This document shows, one piece after another, positions 16,486-25,104 of a DNA stretch of 64,000 bases (the first letter of the stretch is position 1; the number at the start of each line of letters is the position of its first letter). Source of the DNA: Bordetella parapertussis (lineage in GTDB: Bacteria > Pseudomonadota > Gammaproteobacteria > Burkholderiales > SG8-41); NCBI GenBank assembly GCA_945885345.1, contig CAMCYP010000019.1, positions 1 to 64,000 of the forward strand, in the 5' to 3' direction. The position numbers were made by a program, and so were the translations under genes. The notes beneath the pieces are model-generated. The model worked only from the letters and a program-made list of their open reading frames with translations, was not told the origin of the DNA and ran no database searches.

Positions 16486-17679
16486 TTACCGGGGGCCGTT
16501 GCGCGCGGCGAGCAGGCAGTACACCGCTACGGCTGCCGGCAAGACCAGCGCGGCAAAGGCCGTGCTGTAGCTGTGCGTCAGTGCGTACACATTGGCAAAT
16601 ACGATGGGGCCGGCGAATTTGCCGACATTGGTGATCACCAGTGACCCGCTGATGGCGAGACTGACCTGTCCCGGCGGCGCGAGCCGGCCGACTTCGGCGA
16701 GCAATGCACCGGGCCAGCAGCCGGAGGCCGCACCGAGCACCGCGAACAGCAGATACACCGCAGGCAGCGGCAGCGCCGGACTGAAGGCGAGTGCGGCCAA
16801 TGCGGCGAGCACCACCACTGCGGCATTCCACGCCAGCACGCTTGCGGTGTCCTGCACGCGATCGACGATCCAGCCGATCAGCACGCGCCCGCCTGCGCTC
16901 GCCGCCTGCACCACCGTCAGCACGGTGCCGGCGAGCACCAGGCTCATGTCAAGCGTGGTCACGCAGGCGACCACGGTGAAGGTTGCGACGCAGAACTGTA
17001 TCCAGGAAAAACAGCTGCCGGCGATGGTGGCGTAGCGCAGCTGCGGGTGATTCCAGATCGCGAGGGCGCCGGCCAGCGGATTCGCGGTGATGACCGGCGC
17101 ATTGCGGTCGCGGTCGTCGTCCCAGCTGCGGCGGCCGCGCTGCATCAACGCCACCACACTGATGATCAGCACTGCGCTGACGATGACCGACCAGCGCCAT
17201 CCGGCGTAAACGGTGATTGCCGGTGCAATCAGCGCCGCCAGCATGCCGCCTGCGGGTATCCCCGTTTGGTGTATCGAAAATACCGTGCTGCGGCGTTCCG
17301 GTGCGGTGTAACGCATCAACAGATGCGAAGCCGAGGGTGTAATCATGCCGTAACCGAGACCGATCACCAGTGAGCCGAGGATCAGGAACATGGTCCATGG
17401 CACCAGCAGCACCAGCATGCCGATGGCGATCAGTGTGTGCCCAAGCTGGTTGGTACGCGCCGCACCGTAACGACGTGTGGTGTTGCCGAGCAGCGTCAGC
17501 GTGACCATCATGCCGAGGCTGACCATGCTGATCTGGTAGCCGATCAGCGACGGATCAAAACCATATTCACGGGCGACAACTGGTGCTACCGCCGGCAGCA
17601 CCAGCGTGGTCATTGATGCGAAGCTGTGGCCTGCCAGCAGCGCCAGCAGCAGGAACAGCGAAGAAGGTTGCGCGTTCAG
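16486..17679 (-). CDS. MFS transporter, probable CTG start
   Basis: An MFS permease. From the first ATG (17613) it has 375 residues, but that start cuts through helix 1. In the same frame 22 more codons (NAQPSSLFLLLALLAGHSF and on) complete the helix back to a CTG at 17679. This CTG overlaps the stop of the upstream gene as CTGA, the same geometry as the common ATGA coupling, and no ATG, GTG or TTG is available between. I therefore favour the CTG start (397 residues). The loop 2-3 region reads GNTTRRYGAARTNQLG. Substrate is unknown; the upstream gene is a carboxymuconolactone-decarboxylase homologue. Confidence 0.8.
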   Translation of the reverse strand: MNAQPSSLFLLLALLAGHSFASMTTLVLPAVAPVVAREYGFDPSLIGYQISMVSLGMMVTLTLLGNTTRRYGAARTNQLGHTLIAIGMLVLLVPWTMFLILGSLVIGLGYGMITPSASHLLMRYTAPERRSTVFSIHQTGIPAGGMLAALIAPAITVYAGWRWSVIVSAVLIISVVALMQRGRRSWDDDRDRNAPVITANPLAGALAIWNHPQLRYATIAGSCFSWIQFCVATFTVVACVTTLDMSLVLAGTVLTVVQAASAGGRVLIGWIVDRVQDTASVLAWNAAVVVLAALAALAFSPALPLPAVYLLFAVLGAASGCWPGALLAEVGRLAPPGQVSLAISGSLVITNVGKFAGPIVFANVYALTHSYSTAFAALVLPAAVAVYCLLAARNGPR

Positions 17680-18251
17680 TGCGGAAACCAGGGCAGCATC
17701 GGCTCCTGGCCGGCGGGCAGTGACTTGCGGCCGACATTGAGGATCATGGCCAGCATCGCGTAATAACCGGCCACTGCGATCAGTTCGATCACACCCTGTT
17801 CGCCGAACACGCCGAGTGCGCGGTTATAGGTGGCGTCGCAGACGCTCTGGTTGTGCAGCGCTTCGGTGAGCATGTCGTAGAGCGCTTCCTCGTCCGCCGC
17901 CATGTCCTGCGGGCGACGGCCTTCGGCGATGGCCTGGGCAATGGCGGGGTCGAGCCCGGCTTTCATTGCGTGTTTGTAATGCGACTGCCATTCGTACTGC
18001 TGGGTCCAGTGCCGCGCCGCCATCAGCGTTGCCATTTCGGCGATACGGCGTTCGAGCGGGCATTTGAAGCGCAGGTATTCGCCGACCTGCTGCACGGTGT
18101 GCGCGAGGCCGGGACTGCGCAGCAGGGCGAGAAACGGCCCGCGCACTTCACCGCGCGGTCCGGAGGCAATGATCGCGGCGACTTTTTTTTGTTCTTCCGT
18201 CCATTGCGCCGGCGGAATTGCGGGGAAACGTTCGGGCAGTTTTGCGGCCAT
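17676..18251 (-). CDS. Carboxymuconolactone decarboxylase family protein
   Basis: A 191-residue all-helical protein. The core ERRIAEMATLMAARHWTQQYEWQSHYKHAMKAGL (residues 72-104) is typical of the CMD/AhpD fold. The Cys-x2-Cys pair of AhpD peroxidase-type members is missing, so a redox role is unlikely; it fits the decarboxylase-like branch found in aromatic catabolism clusters. The stop overlaps the proposed CTG start of the MFS gene. Upstream, 38 bases away, is an SDR gene in the same direction, so SDR-CMD-MFS probably form an operon. Confidence 0.85.
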   Translation of the reverse strand: MAAKLPERFPAIPPAQWTEEQKKVAAIIASGPRGEVRGPFLALLRSPGLAHTVQQVGEYLRFKCPLERRIAEMATLMAARHWTQQYEWQSHYKHAMKAGLDPAIAQAIAEGRRPQDMAADEEALYDMLTEALHNQSVCDATYNRALGVFGEQGVIELIAVAGYYAMLAMILNVGRKSLPAGQEPMLPWFPH

Positions 18252-18271
18252 ACGAGGAATCCTTGTAAGTA

Positions 18272-18284
18272 TTTGTTTTTATTA
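18272..18284 (-). repeat. AT-rich dispersed motif, copy 2 (two mismatches)
   Basis: The minus strand reads TAATAAAAACAAA followed after three bases by TTA. It lies five bases after the stop of the SDR gene and before the CMD start. Confidence 0.5.
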
Positions 18285-18289
18285 TATTT

Positions 18290-19042
18290 TTAAGACACCC
18301 ACTGGCCGCCGTTGACGTGAACGGTCTGGCCGGTGATGAAGCCGCCACCACTGCCGCATAAAAACCGCACGGTGGCTGCGATCTCGGAGGGCTGACCGAG
18401 GCGACCGAGCGGAATGTTGTCGTGCGCTGATGGCCGCGCCGCGCGATGCGCAGGCCGCGTGGTGTCGAAGTGCCCCGGTGACACGCAGTTGACGCGGATG
18501 CCTTTGGGCCCGAGTTCACGTGCCAGCGCGCGTGTCATGCCGGCGAGGCCGCTTTTGGCAGACGAACTGTGCACCTTGCCGACGGCGCCGTTGAGCGCGG
18601 TATCACCGGCGAGGGTGATGATGTTGCCGCCGCCAGCATTGATCATGCCGGGCAGCACGGCCTTCACGCAATGGAATGAACCGTCCAGCGAAATCGCCAT
18701 CACCTGGCGCCATTCATCAAAGGTCATCTCAGTGAACGGAATTTCGCGGCGTACGGATGCGTTGAGCACGAGGATATCGACGGTGCCGAGTTCGGCGGCA
18801 ACCGCAGTGCACATCTGCTGTACCGCGCCGGCATCGGCGACGTCCGCGATATAGACTGCAGCAGTGCCGCCGGCGGCACGGATTTCCTGTGCGACAGCTT
18901 CCGCTTCGGCGCGCGAGGCACGGGTGTTGATGGCGACCCTGGCGCCGGCCGCGGCCAGTTCCAGTGCAATGGAACGGCCGATATTTTTTGCGGCACCAGT
19001 GACGAGTGCGACCCTGCCTTGAAGTTCGGTGGTTGTGGTCAT
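18290..19042 (-). CDS. SDR-family protein lacking canonical catalytic Ser/Tyr
   Basis: A 250-residue short-chain dehydrogenase/reductase fold. The cofactor motif TGAAKNIGRSIA is intact, and the C-terminal TGQTVHVNGGQWVS is typical. At the catalytic sites, however, the usual Ser is replaced (NIITLAGDTA) and the Tyr-x3-Lys motif reads HSSSAKSG, so Lys is kept but no Tyr stands four residues before it. The NAG motif is LNAS. The start is the ATG at 19042 (MTTTTELQG). It is divergent from a Bug gene. A second gene at 25105-25854 shares the same substitutions and the same context. It may still bind NAD(P), but ordinary carbonyl reduction is doubtful. Confidence 0.85.
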   Translation of the reverse strand: MTTTTELQGRVALVTGAAKNIGRSIALELAAAGARVAINTRASRAEAEAVAQEIRAAGGTAAVYIADVADAGAVQQMCTAVAAELGTVDILVLNASVRREIPFTEMTFDEWRQVMAISLDGSFHCVKAVLPGMINAGGGNIITLAGDTALNGAVGKVHSSSAKSGLAGMTRALARELGPKGIRVNCVSPGHFDTTRPAHRAARPSAHDNIPLGRLGQPSEIAATVRFLCGSGGGFITGQTVHVNGGQWVS

Positions 19043-19194
19043 GCTGAAATTCCATGGGTGCGGAGAGCCGCAAGCATAGCGGGGAACGCCGGGTCTTGCG
19101 ACCACCTGCTGCGGCGGTCCATATGCTGTGGCAGCGCAGTCGGGCTGGTATAGTGCACGCCCTGATTGTTGACGGGAACAGGTCTGGAGGAATC

Positions 19195-20193
19195 ATGAAA
19201 TTGCTGACAGGCATCATGGCGGTGGCCGTTTTTTCCATGCCGCCCGCGCTGCTGGTTGCAGCGCATGCTGCACAGCCGGGTGCAACGTCCGGGGGTGAAT
19301 ATCCGGTCAAACCGATTCGCATCCTCGTCGGCTTCACGCCGGGCGGCGGACCGGATGTCACCGCGCGTTATATCGCGCAGAAGCTGACCGAGGAATTCAG
19401 GCAGCAGGTCATCGTCGACAATCGCCCGGGCGCCGGCGGCACGATCGCCGCCAATCTCGCGGCCATCGCGAACCCCGACGGTTATACCCTGCTGTCGGTG
19501 TCATCGGCACATGCGGTGGCGCCGGCGATCTATGAAAAGCTGCCCTACGATGCGCGGCGCGATCTCGCCGGCATCTCGCTGTCCGCCGTGTCGAAGTATG
19601 TGCTGGTGGCGGCGCCGGCGTCCGGGTTCAAAAGCACGAAAGACCTGCTCGCCGCGGCGCGGGCGAAACCGGGACAGCTGAATTTTTCTTCGGCCGGTAC
19701 CGGCAGCGGCACCCACTTTGCGGCCGAGCAGCTGAAAAGCATGGCAAAGATCGATGTCGTTCACGTCCCGTTCAAGGGCATCCCCGAAGCGGTGACCGAG
19801 GCAATGACCGGGCGGGTGCAGTTTTTCATGGCGCCGATCGCCAACGCGGTGAGCCTGATCCGCGAGGGACGGCTGACGGGCCTCGGCGTGTCCTCGCTGC
19901 AGCGTGATGGTTTGCTGCCGAACGTGCCGACCATCGCCGAGTCAGGTGTTCCCGGATACGACTCCGTGCTGTGGTTCGGCCTGCTGACTGCTGCACAGAC
20001 ACCGCGACCACTGATCAGCACACTGAACCGCCAGATCACGCGCATTCTCGGTGACCCCGAACTGCGCAAGCGCTGGGCGCCGATCGGCCTCGAACCCAGC
20101 CCGACCACGCCGGCGGATTTTGACAGGCTGATCGCCGCGGATATCGCCACGTTTACCCGGCTTGCCAAAGCCGGCAACATCAAAGCGCAGTAA
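19195..20193 (+). CDS. Bug/TctC-family periplasmic solute-binding protein
   Basis: A 332-residue exported binding protein. The ATG at 19195 follows TGGAGGAATC. The signal peptide runs to about residue 26 (VAAHAAQ). Hallmarks are IRILVGFTPGGGPDVTARY, VDNRPGAGGTIAANLAA, PDGYTLLSVSSAHAVAP and HVPFKGIPEAVTEAMTGR. It is divergent from the SDR gene (about 150 bases between starts, holding the promoters) and is followed after 26 bases by an alpha/beta hydrolase, probably in one transcript. Confidence 0.93.
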   Translation: MKLLTGIMAVAVFSMPPALLVAAHAAQPGATSGGEYPVKPIRILVGFTPGGGPDVTARYIAQKLTEEFRQQVIVDNRPGAGGTIAANLAAIANPDGYTLLSVSSAHAVAPAIYEKLPYDARRDLAGISLSAVSKYVLVAAPASGFKSTKDLLAAARAKPGQLNFSSAGTGSGTHFAAEQLKSMAKIDVVHVPFKGIPEAVTEAMTGRVQFFMAPIANAVSLIREGRLTGLGVSSLQRDGLLPNVPTIAESGVPGYDSVLWFGLLTAAQTPRPLISTLNRQITRILGDPELRKRWAPIGLEPSPTTPADFDRLIAADIATFTRLAKAGNIKAQ

Positions 20194-20219
20194 AAAAACA
20201 GGAAAAACGGGAGTTACAG

Positions 20220-21008
20220 ATGAAAATAAAAACCAACGGCATCGAAATCAACTGCGTCATCGAGGGCGAAGGTCCGTGGCTGACGATGTCGCATTCACTG
20301 GCCTGCAATCTGTCGATGTGGGATCCGCAGATGGAAATGCTGAAGAAAAAATACAAGGTGCTGCGCTTCGATACCCGCGGCCATGGTGCGAGCAGCGCGC
20401 CGGAGGGTTCGTACACACTGGAGCAGATGGCGGATGATCTGCATGGCCTGTTTGCCGAACTCGGCATCAAACGCACGCACTGGGCGGGCCTGTCGATGGG
20501 CGGCATGATCGGCGAAACCTATGCGCTGAAATATCCCGGCGTGTTCCAGAGCATGGTGCTGGCCGACACCACCAGCCGCCGGCCGCCCAATGCCGAGCAG
20601 ATGTGGGGTGACCGTGTGCGCACGGCGCGGGAAAAAGGCATGGGCGCACTGGTCGAAGGCACGCTGAGCCGCTGGTTCACCGAGCCCTATATGAAGGCAC
20701 ATCCGGAGGTAATGGCGCGCATCGGCGGCAACATCCGTGACACGCCGGTTGCCGGTTTTGCCGGTTGCTGCGATGCCATCGCCAAAATCGATGTGCTCGA
20801 CCGTCTGAAGGAAATCGATTGTCCGGCGCTGGTGATTGTCGGCGATCAGGATCACGGCACACCGCCGGAGATGGCGCGGCAGATTCACGCCAACCTGCGC
20901 GGCTCTGAACTGCTGATCATTCCGTCAGCGGCGCATCTGTCGAACGTCGAGCAGCCGGAGATCTTCGGCAAGGCGCTGGGCGAATTCCTCGGCAAACATT
21001 CCCGTTGA
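20220..21008 (+). CDS. Alpha/beta hydrolase, 3-oxoadipate enol-lactonase-like
   Basis: A 262-residue hydrolase. The oxyanion region is MSHSLACNLSMWDPQ, the nucleophile elbow GLSMGG sits near residue 90 (HWAGLSMGGMIGETYAL), the acid is likely in VIVGDQDHGTPP, and the His in IPSAAHLSNVEQPE. This pattern is typical of PcaD-like enol-lactonases, but the group also contains esterases, so only the fold and catalytic triad are sure. It is translated from an ATG after ACGGGAGTTACAG. It follows a Bug gene and overlaps the next lipoprotein gene by one base (TGATG). Confidence 0.87.
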   Translation: MKIKTNGIEINCVIEGEGPWLTMSHSLACNLSMWDPQMEMLKKKYKVLRFDTRGHGASSAPEGSYTLEQMADDLHGLFAELGIKRTHWAGLSMGGMIGETYALKYPGVFQSMVLADTTSRRPPNAEQMWGDRVRTAREKGMGALVEGTLSRWFTEPYMKAHPEVMARIGGNIRDTPVAGFAGCCDAIAKIDVLDRLKEIDCPALVIVGDQDHGTPPEMARQIHANLRGSELLIIPSAAHLSNVEQPEIFGKALGEFLGKHSR

Positions 21009-21472
21009 TGATGCGGCGGGCATTGGCTGCGGCGGCGCTGATCCTTTTATTCGCCGGTTGTGATGGCCTGATCGGTGGCGAGGAGGCGGCACGGATTCCG
21101 CTGCAGGCTGCCGATGGCGGATATGCGCCGGTGCGTATCCTGCTCAAACCCGGGATGAATCCGGTACTGTTCCTGCTGAACGCCGATTTTGCCTGGGGCA
21201 AACGCGACGAAGCCGGCAAATGGAACAGCTATCGCGCGACATTGAGTACTGACGGCAAGGTCATCCATACGCAGGATTTTCAGGTCAACAGCCCGGAAAA
21301 CAACGACCCGGCGGAGTCGTCGCCACCGCCGACGTCGCTGCTGCAGCCGATGATGCGGGTGGATGTGCCGGGTGAGGGGGAATATGAACTCGCGATCGTG
21401 TCGCTGCAGCCGGCGACTGTGACGCTCAACGCGGCGCAACTGCTTGTGCGCATCAATGTGAGCCGGTTGTGA
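21008..21472 (+). CDS. Small lipoprotein of unknown function
   Basis: A 154-residue protein with a lipoprotein signal: basic start, hydrophobic core and lipobox LFAGC at about residue 19. The mature part is beta-rich (GGYAPVRILLKPGMNPVLFL, GEYELAIVSLQPATVTLNA) with a proline-rich linker in the middle (SSPPPTSLLQP). I do not recognise a family. The ATG at 21008 shares its A with the TGA of the upstream hydrolase, indicating translational coupling. It is probably anchored to a membrane facing the periplasm. Confidence 0.72.
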   Translation: MMRRALAAAALILLFAGCDGLIGGEEAARIPLQAADGGYAPVRILLKPGMNPVLFLLNADFAWGKRDEAGKWNSYRATLSTDGKVIHTQDFQVNSPENNDPAESSPPPTSLLQPMMRVDVPGEGEYELAIVSLQPATVTLNAAQLLVRINVSRL

Positions 21473-21507
21473 ACCATTCCGTCTCACGACCGGTCTAGAC
21501 TGTTCCC

Positions 21508-23295
21508 ATGCCTGTCATGAATTCAACAAACACGCCTGCCGCCGGCAGCGTGCCGCAGCTGCGGCGCCTGCTGCGGTTTCTCGCGCCCTACCGCTGGCAT
21601 GTCGCCGTCGCGCTGGTCGCGCTGGTGACAGCCTCGGGCTGCGTGCTGGCGCTGGGGCAGGGACTGCGTTTCGTCATCGATTCCGGATTCGGCAGCGGCA
21701 ATCCGGCGATGCTCAATGCTGCACTCGCCGGCGTAATCGCGGTGGCGGTGGTGCTGGCCGTGGCGACCTACACGCGCTTTTATCTGATGATGACTGTCGG
21801 TGAGCGGGTGATTGCCGATCTGCGGCGCGCGGTATTTGCACACACGCTGACATTGTCGCCGTCATTTTTTGATGCCACGCGCACCGGCGACATCGTGTCG
21901 CGGCTGACCAATGACAGCGACCAGCTGCGCCAGGTCATCGGTTTCGGCCTGTCGATGTTCCTGCGCAACGGCCTGATGATGGTCGGCGCGCTGGTGCTGC
22001 TCTTTACCACCAGTACCAAGCTCGCCGCGCTGATCGTGCTCGGCGTGCCGGCGACATTGATTCCCATCCTGCTGGTCGGCCGCCGCGTGCGCAGGCTGTC
22101 GCGCGCCAACCAGGACCGTGTTGCCGAAGTGTCGGCGCATGTCGATGAGGCCATGCATGAAATTCGCACCGTGCAGGCTTATGGCCACGAATCGCGCACG
22201 CGCGAGGCCTTCGATGCCGCCACCGAAGCCGCTTATGACACCGGCGTCGATCGCATTCGCGTCAAGGCCTGGCTGATTGCGTCGGTGATGCTGATTGCCT
22301 TTTGCGCGGTGGGCGTGATCCTGTGGATCGGCGGCCATGACGTGCTTGAGGGCCGCCTCACTGCCGGCGAACTGTCGGCTTTTGTGTTCTACGCGGGCAT
22401 TGTGGCCAGTGGCGCCGGCACCTTGTCTGAAGTGTGGGGTGAAATCCAGCGCGCGGCGGGTGCCACCGAGCGCCTGATGGAGTTGCTCGATACAAAACCG
22501 GAGCTGGTCGCCGCCGCGCCGCGCATCGAACTGCCGGCGCAGGTCCGCGGCGCGATCCGTTTCGAGGACGTGAACTTTGCCTATCCGACACGGCCCGATG
22601 CCACTGCGCTGGCGGCGCTGTCCTTCGAAGTGCATCCCGGTGAACGCGTGGCGCTGGTCGGGCCGTCGGGCGCCGGCAAGACCACGATTTTTGCGCTGCT
22701 GCTGCGTTTTTATGACGCGCAGTCAGGCCGCATCCTGATCGATGGCGCGGATACCCGCCACTGCGATCCGCTGGCGCTGCGGCGGCTGATTGCGCTGGTA
22801 TCTCAGGACCCGGTGATCTTCGCCGCCAGCGTTACTGAAAACGTGCGCTTTGGCCGGCCGGGTGCGACGCAGGACGAAGTGCGCGCGGCCTGCATTGCGG
22901 CACATGCGATGGAATTCATTGAACGCTTGCCGCAGGGCTTTGACACCGATCTCGGTGAACGCGGCATCCGCTTGTCCGGGGGCCAGCGCCAGCGCCTGTC
23001 GATTGCGCGTGCTCTGCTCGCCGACCGGCCGATCCTGCTGCTCGACGAGGCGACCAGTTCACTCGATGCGGAAAGCGAACGCCAGGTCGCGGCAGCGCTG
23101 GAAAAACTCGCCAGTGGCCGCACCACGCTGGTGATTGCGCATCGCCTGGCAACGGTGCGCAACGCCGACCGCATTCTCGTACTCGACCGTGGCCGCCTGC
23201 ATTCGACGGGAACGCATGATGAACTGCTGCGCGCCGACGGCTTGTATGCCCATCTGGCGCGCTTGCAGTTCATGCATGACGACGCGCCGGTCTGA
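21508..23295 (+). CDS. ABC exporter, fused permease-ATPase (MsbA-like half-transporter)
   Basis: A 595-residue type IV ABC half-transporter. Residues 1-330 hold six membrane helices with the coupling region RTGDIVSRLTNDSDQL. The ATPase domain has Walker A GPSGAGKTT near residue 387, Q-loop LVSQDPVIFAA, signature LSGGQRQRLS near residue 490, Walker B ILLLDEATSSLD near 510, and a final switch His in IAHRLATV. All catalytic motifs are intact. Homodimers of this class export lipids or drugs from the inner membrane. Substrate is unknown. It starts 35 bases after the lipoprotein gene and ends the cluster. Confidence 0.93.
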   Translation: MPVMNSTNTPAAGSVPQLRRLLRFLAPYRWHVAVALVALVTASGCVLALGQGLRFVIDSGFGSGNPAMLNAALAGVIAVAVVLAVATYTRFYLMMTVGERVIADLRRAVFAHTLTLSPSFFDATRTGDIVSRLTNDSDQLRQVIGFGLSMFLRNGLMMVGALVLLFTTSTKLAALIVLGVPATLIPILLVGRRVRRLSRANQDRVAEVSAHVDEAMHEIRTVQAYGHESRTREAFDAATEAAYDTGVDRIRVKAWLIASVMLIAFCAVGVILWIGGHDVLEGRLTAGELSAFVFYAGIVASGAGTLSEVWGEIQRAAGATERLMELLDTKPELVAAAPRIELPAQVRGAIRFEDVNFAYPTRPDATALAALSFEVHPGERVALVGPSGAGKTTIFALLLRFYDAQSGRILIDGADTRHCDPLALRRLIALVSQDPVIFAASVTENVRFGRPGATQDEVRAACIAAHAMEFIERLPQGFDTDLGERGIRLSGGQRQRLSIARALLADRPILLLDEATSSLDAESERQVAAALEKLASGRTTLVIAHRLATVRNADRILVLDRGRLHSTGTHDELLRADGLYAHLARLQFMHDDAPV

Positions 23296-23632
23296 CCGCC
23301 TAGTTGGCTGTGCTCTCAACGGACATTCTGTGCCGATTTATGTAATCCCGTTATCGTTGCGCAAATGGCTAAATGCTGATTAATTCAGTTGAGCCGGCTT
23401 GGATAATTGGAGGCCGCAGGCGCTAAATTTCAGAGACAGACCATCGCTTTCATCAGCGGTGGATAAGTCTGCATCCGACATCGGGGCTAACGAGGAGTTT
23501 TGCTAGTGATAATTTCCACAATATGGAAAACGCCTATCGATGATGGATTGAATATTTAAGTCTTTATAGCGAATCGAAGATGATATATAAGTCTAAAAAA
23601 ATTATTTCTTTTCAATGTAGCGGGGGGGTGAA
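23296..23632. other. AT-rich intergenic region, no gene seen
   Basis: About 340 bases. Composition changes from GC-rich near the ABC gene to AT-rich from about 23510. It presumably holds the promoter of the lipoprotein genes. A run of seven G (23622-23628) precedes the next start. No hairpin or coding sequence is convincing. Confidence 0.6.
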
Positions 23633-24085
23633 ATGCTAAAGAATAAAAACATCGCTTTGGCTGCTTTAATTGCCATATCGACATTGGCGGGCTGCCAAAC
23701 TGCAGGCTTTCATAGAGCGGAAGTCCAAGACAATTCGACTGATCGCGTCACAGTAGGCACGGTTCAAAAAGAAATCAAAGTTGGAATGAGCGGGGCCGAA
23801 GTTGCCCAAGCGCTTGGTTCTCCAAATATTGTTTCTACTGACGATCAACGCCGTGAAGTGTGGATTTACGACAAGATCGCTACTGACAGGGCGTATTCAT
23901 CCAGTAGTGGTGGCATTAATGCATTAATACTTGCATTTGGTGCCGGTGCTGCTGGGGGTGTAGGTGGTGGTGGCAGTTCTTCTGCCGGCGCTTCGTCGAC
24001 GAGCCAAAGAACACTGACCGTGATCATAAAGTTCGACGAGGCCAAAAAAGTCAGGGATTTTGCTTATCACACGTCGAGGTTCTGA
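23633..24085 (+). CDS. SmpA/OmlA (BamE-like) domain lipoprotein
   Basis: A 150-residue lipoprotein (lipobox LAGC at residues 18-21). Residues 45-85 match the SmpA/OmlA fold: KVGMSGAEVAQALGSPNIV followed by REVWIYDK. BamE of the outer-membrane assembly machine has this fold, but here a glycine/serine-rich hydrophobic insert (GAGAAGGVGGGGSSSAG) precedes a last strand TLTVIIKFDE, so it is a paralogue rather than BamE itself. It is AT-rich relative to the window and heads a three-gene lipoprotein block. The Shine-Dalgarno is a seven-G run. Confidence 0.78.
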   Translation: MLKNKNIALAALIAISTLAGCQTAGFHRAEVQDNSTDRVTVGTVQKEIKVGMSGAEVAQALGSPNIVSTDDQRREVWIYDKIATDRAYSSSSGGINALILAFGAGAAGGVGGGGSSSAGASSTSQRTLTVIIKFDEAKKVRDFAYHTSRF

Positions 24086-24086
24086 C

Positions 24087-24620
24087 ATGAGAAAGCATCT
24101 TGCGACTTCATTACTCGTTGTGTTGCTGGCGGGTTGCACGGAACTGCCCGTTGATACTTTTGTGGTTACTAGCGAATTACTTAAGCAGCGCGTTGTTGAG
24201 ACTAGGCGTTACGAAGGTATTAAGGAGTCAGATTTACTTTCTGCTTGTGCCAATGTTCTCCAAGACTTGGGCTACAACCTCGAGAACTCTGAGACAAAGC
24301 TTGGGGTTATTACTGCCAGTAAGCAGCGCGATGCAACGAATGCTGGTGAGGTGGCCGCAATGATTGTACTTGCCTTACTTGGAGGCGGTGCAACGCCAAT
24401 TAGCAAGGATCAGACTATAAGGGTCGCCTTGGTGGCTAGGCCAATTACTGAAGATGGGAAAATTCTGGAAAACAAGCATTTTGTGCGAGTTACATTTCAG
24501 AGGATTGTGCGGAGAACGGACAATAGCGTTTATATGGAAACGCTTAAGGATACAAATCTTTACGAAGAGTTTTTTGACAAGGTTTCGAAATCCGTGTTTC
24601 TCGAGGCGCAAAAAATATGA
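24087..24620 (+). CDS. Lipoprotein of unknown function, paralogue of the next gene
   Basis: A 177-residue lipoprotein with lipobox LLAGC near residue 17. The mature part begins with polar residues, then LLSACANVLQDLGYNLENSE and LGVITASKQRD, a helix-strand pattern shared with the following gene (ATISTLQDLGFLVDRAD, LGSVSGTK). A hydrophobic Gly-rich segment (IVLALLGGGATPIS) lies in the middle. Function is unknown. It starts one base after the stop of the upstream gene and overlaps the next by ATGA, so the three are one operon. AT-rich codon use sets it apart from most of the window. Confidence 0.72.
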   Translation: MRKHLATSLLVVLLAGCTELPVDTFVVTSELLKQRVVETRRYEGIKESDLLSACANVLQDLGYNLENSETKLGVITASKQRDATNAGEVAAMIVLALLGGGATPISKDQTIRVALVARPITEDGKILENKHFVRVTFQRIVRRTDNSVYMETLKDTNLYEEFFDKVSKSVFLEAQKI

Positions 24621-25033
24621 AGAAATTAATTATTGCCGCAGTGGTTTTCTTGGCGGTCTCTGGTTGCGCGACAACAAACCAGCATGTTTTGGATTCCGGG
24701 GATGAAACCCAATTGCAAAAACGCTCGTATCAGTCGAGAGTTTTTGAGACTTCGGACAAGGAAAAAGTATTGAGGGCCACAATTTCAACTTTGCAAGATT
24801 TAGGTTTTTTGGTTGATCGTGCTGATTTAACTCTCGGTTCGGTAAGTGGAACCAAATTAGCTGGGCATCAGGTGAGAATTACTGTTTCTGTAAGACCAAG
24901 AGGTGCGGAGAGGATGCTTGTGCGAGCAAATGCGCAATTCAATGTGAAGGCCGTAGAAGATCCCAAGCAGTATCAAAATTTTTTCAATTCTCTTGAGCAG
25001 TCATTATTTTTAACGGCGCATGCCGACCAATAG
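24617..25033 (+). CDS. Lipoprotein of unknown function
   Basis: A 138-residue lipoprotein (lipobox VSGC at residues 14-17). It shares a domain with the preceding gene: QSRVFETSDKEKVLRATIS, LQDLGFLVDRADLTLGS, then a strand HQVRITVSVRPRG and a C-terminal helix NFFNSLEQSLFL. This shorter version lacks the Gly-rich insert. The two probably arose by duplication. It overlaps its neighbour by four bases. A 14-bp hairpin follows the stop. It is likely periplasmic and membrane-anchored. Confidence 0.72.
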   Translation: MKKLIIAAVVFLAVSGCATTNQHVLDSGDETQLQKRSYQSRVFETSDKEKVLRATISTLQDLGFLVDRADLTLGSVSGTKLAGHQVRITVSVRPRGAERMLVRANAQFNVKAVEDPKQYQNFFNSLEQSLFLTAHADQ

Positions 25034-25046
25034 TTTTATAAAGTTT

Positions 25047-25083
25047 TTCGAGAACGCTAATTCATCAGCTTAGCGTTCTCGAA
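25047..25083. terminator. Long hairpin between convergent genes
   Basis: Perfect 14-bp stem: TTCGAGAACGCTAA (25047-25060) and its complement (25070-25083) with a nine-base loop. It sits between the ends of the lipoprotein operon and the SDR gene. No strict U-tract on either side, but position and strength suggest a shared terminator. Confidence 0.7.
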
Positions 25084-25104
25084 TGAATATTCGCTTTTAG
25101 CAAA

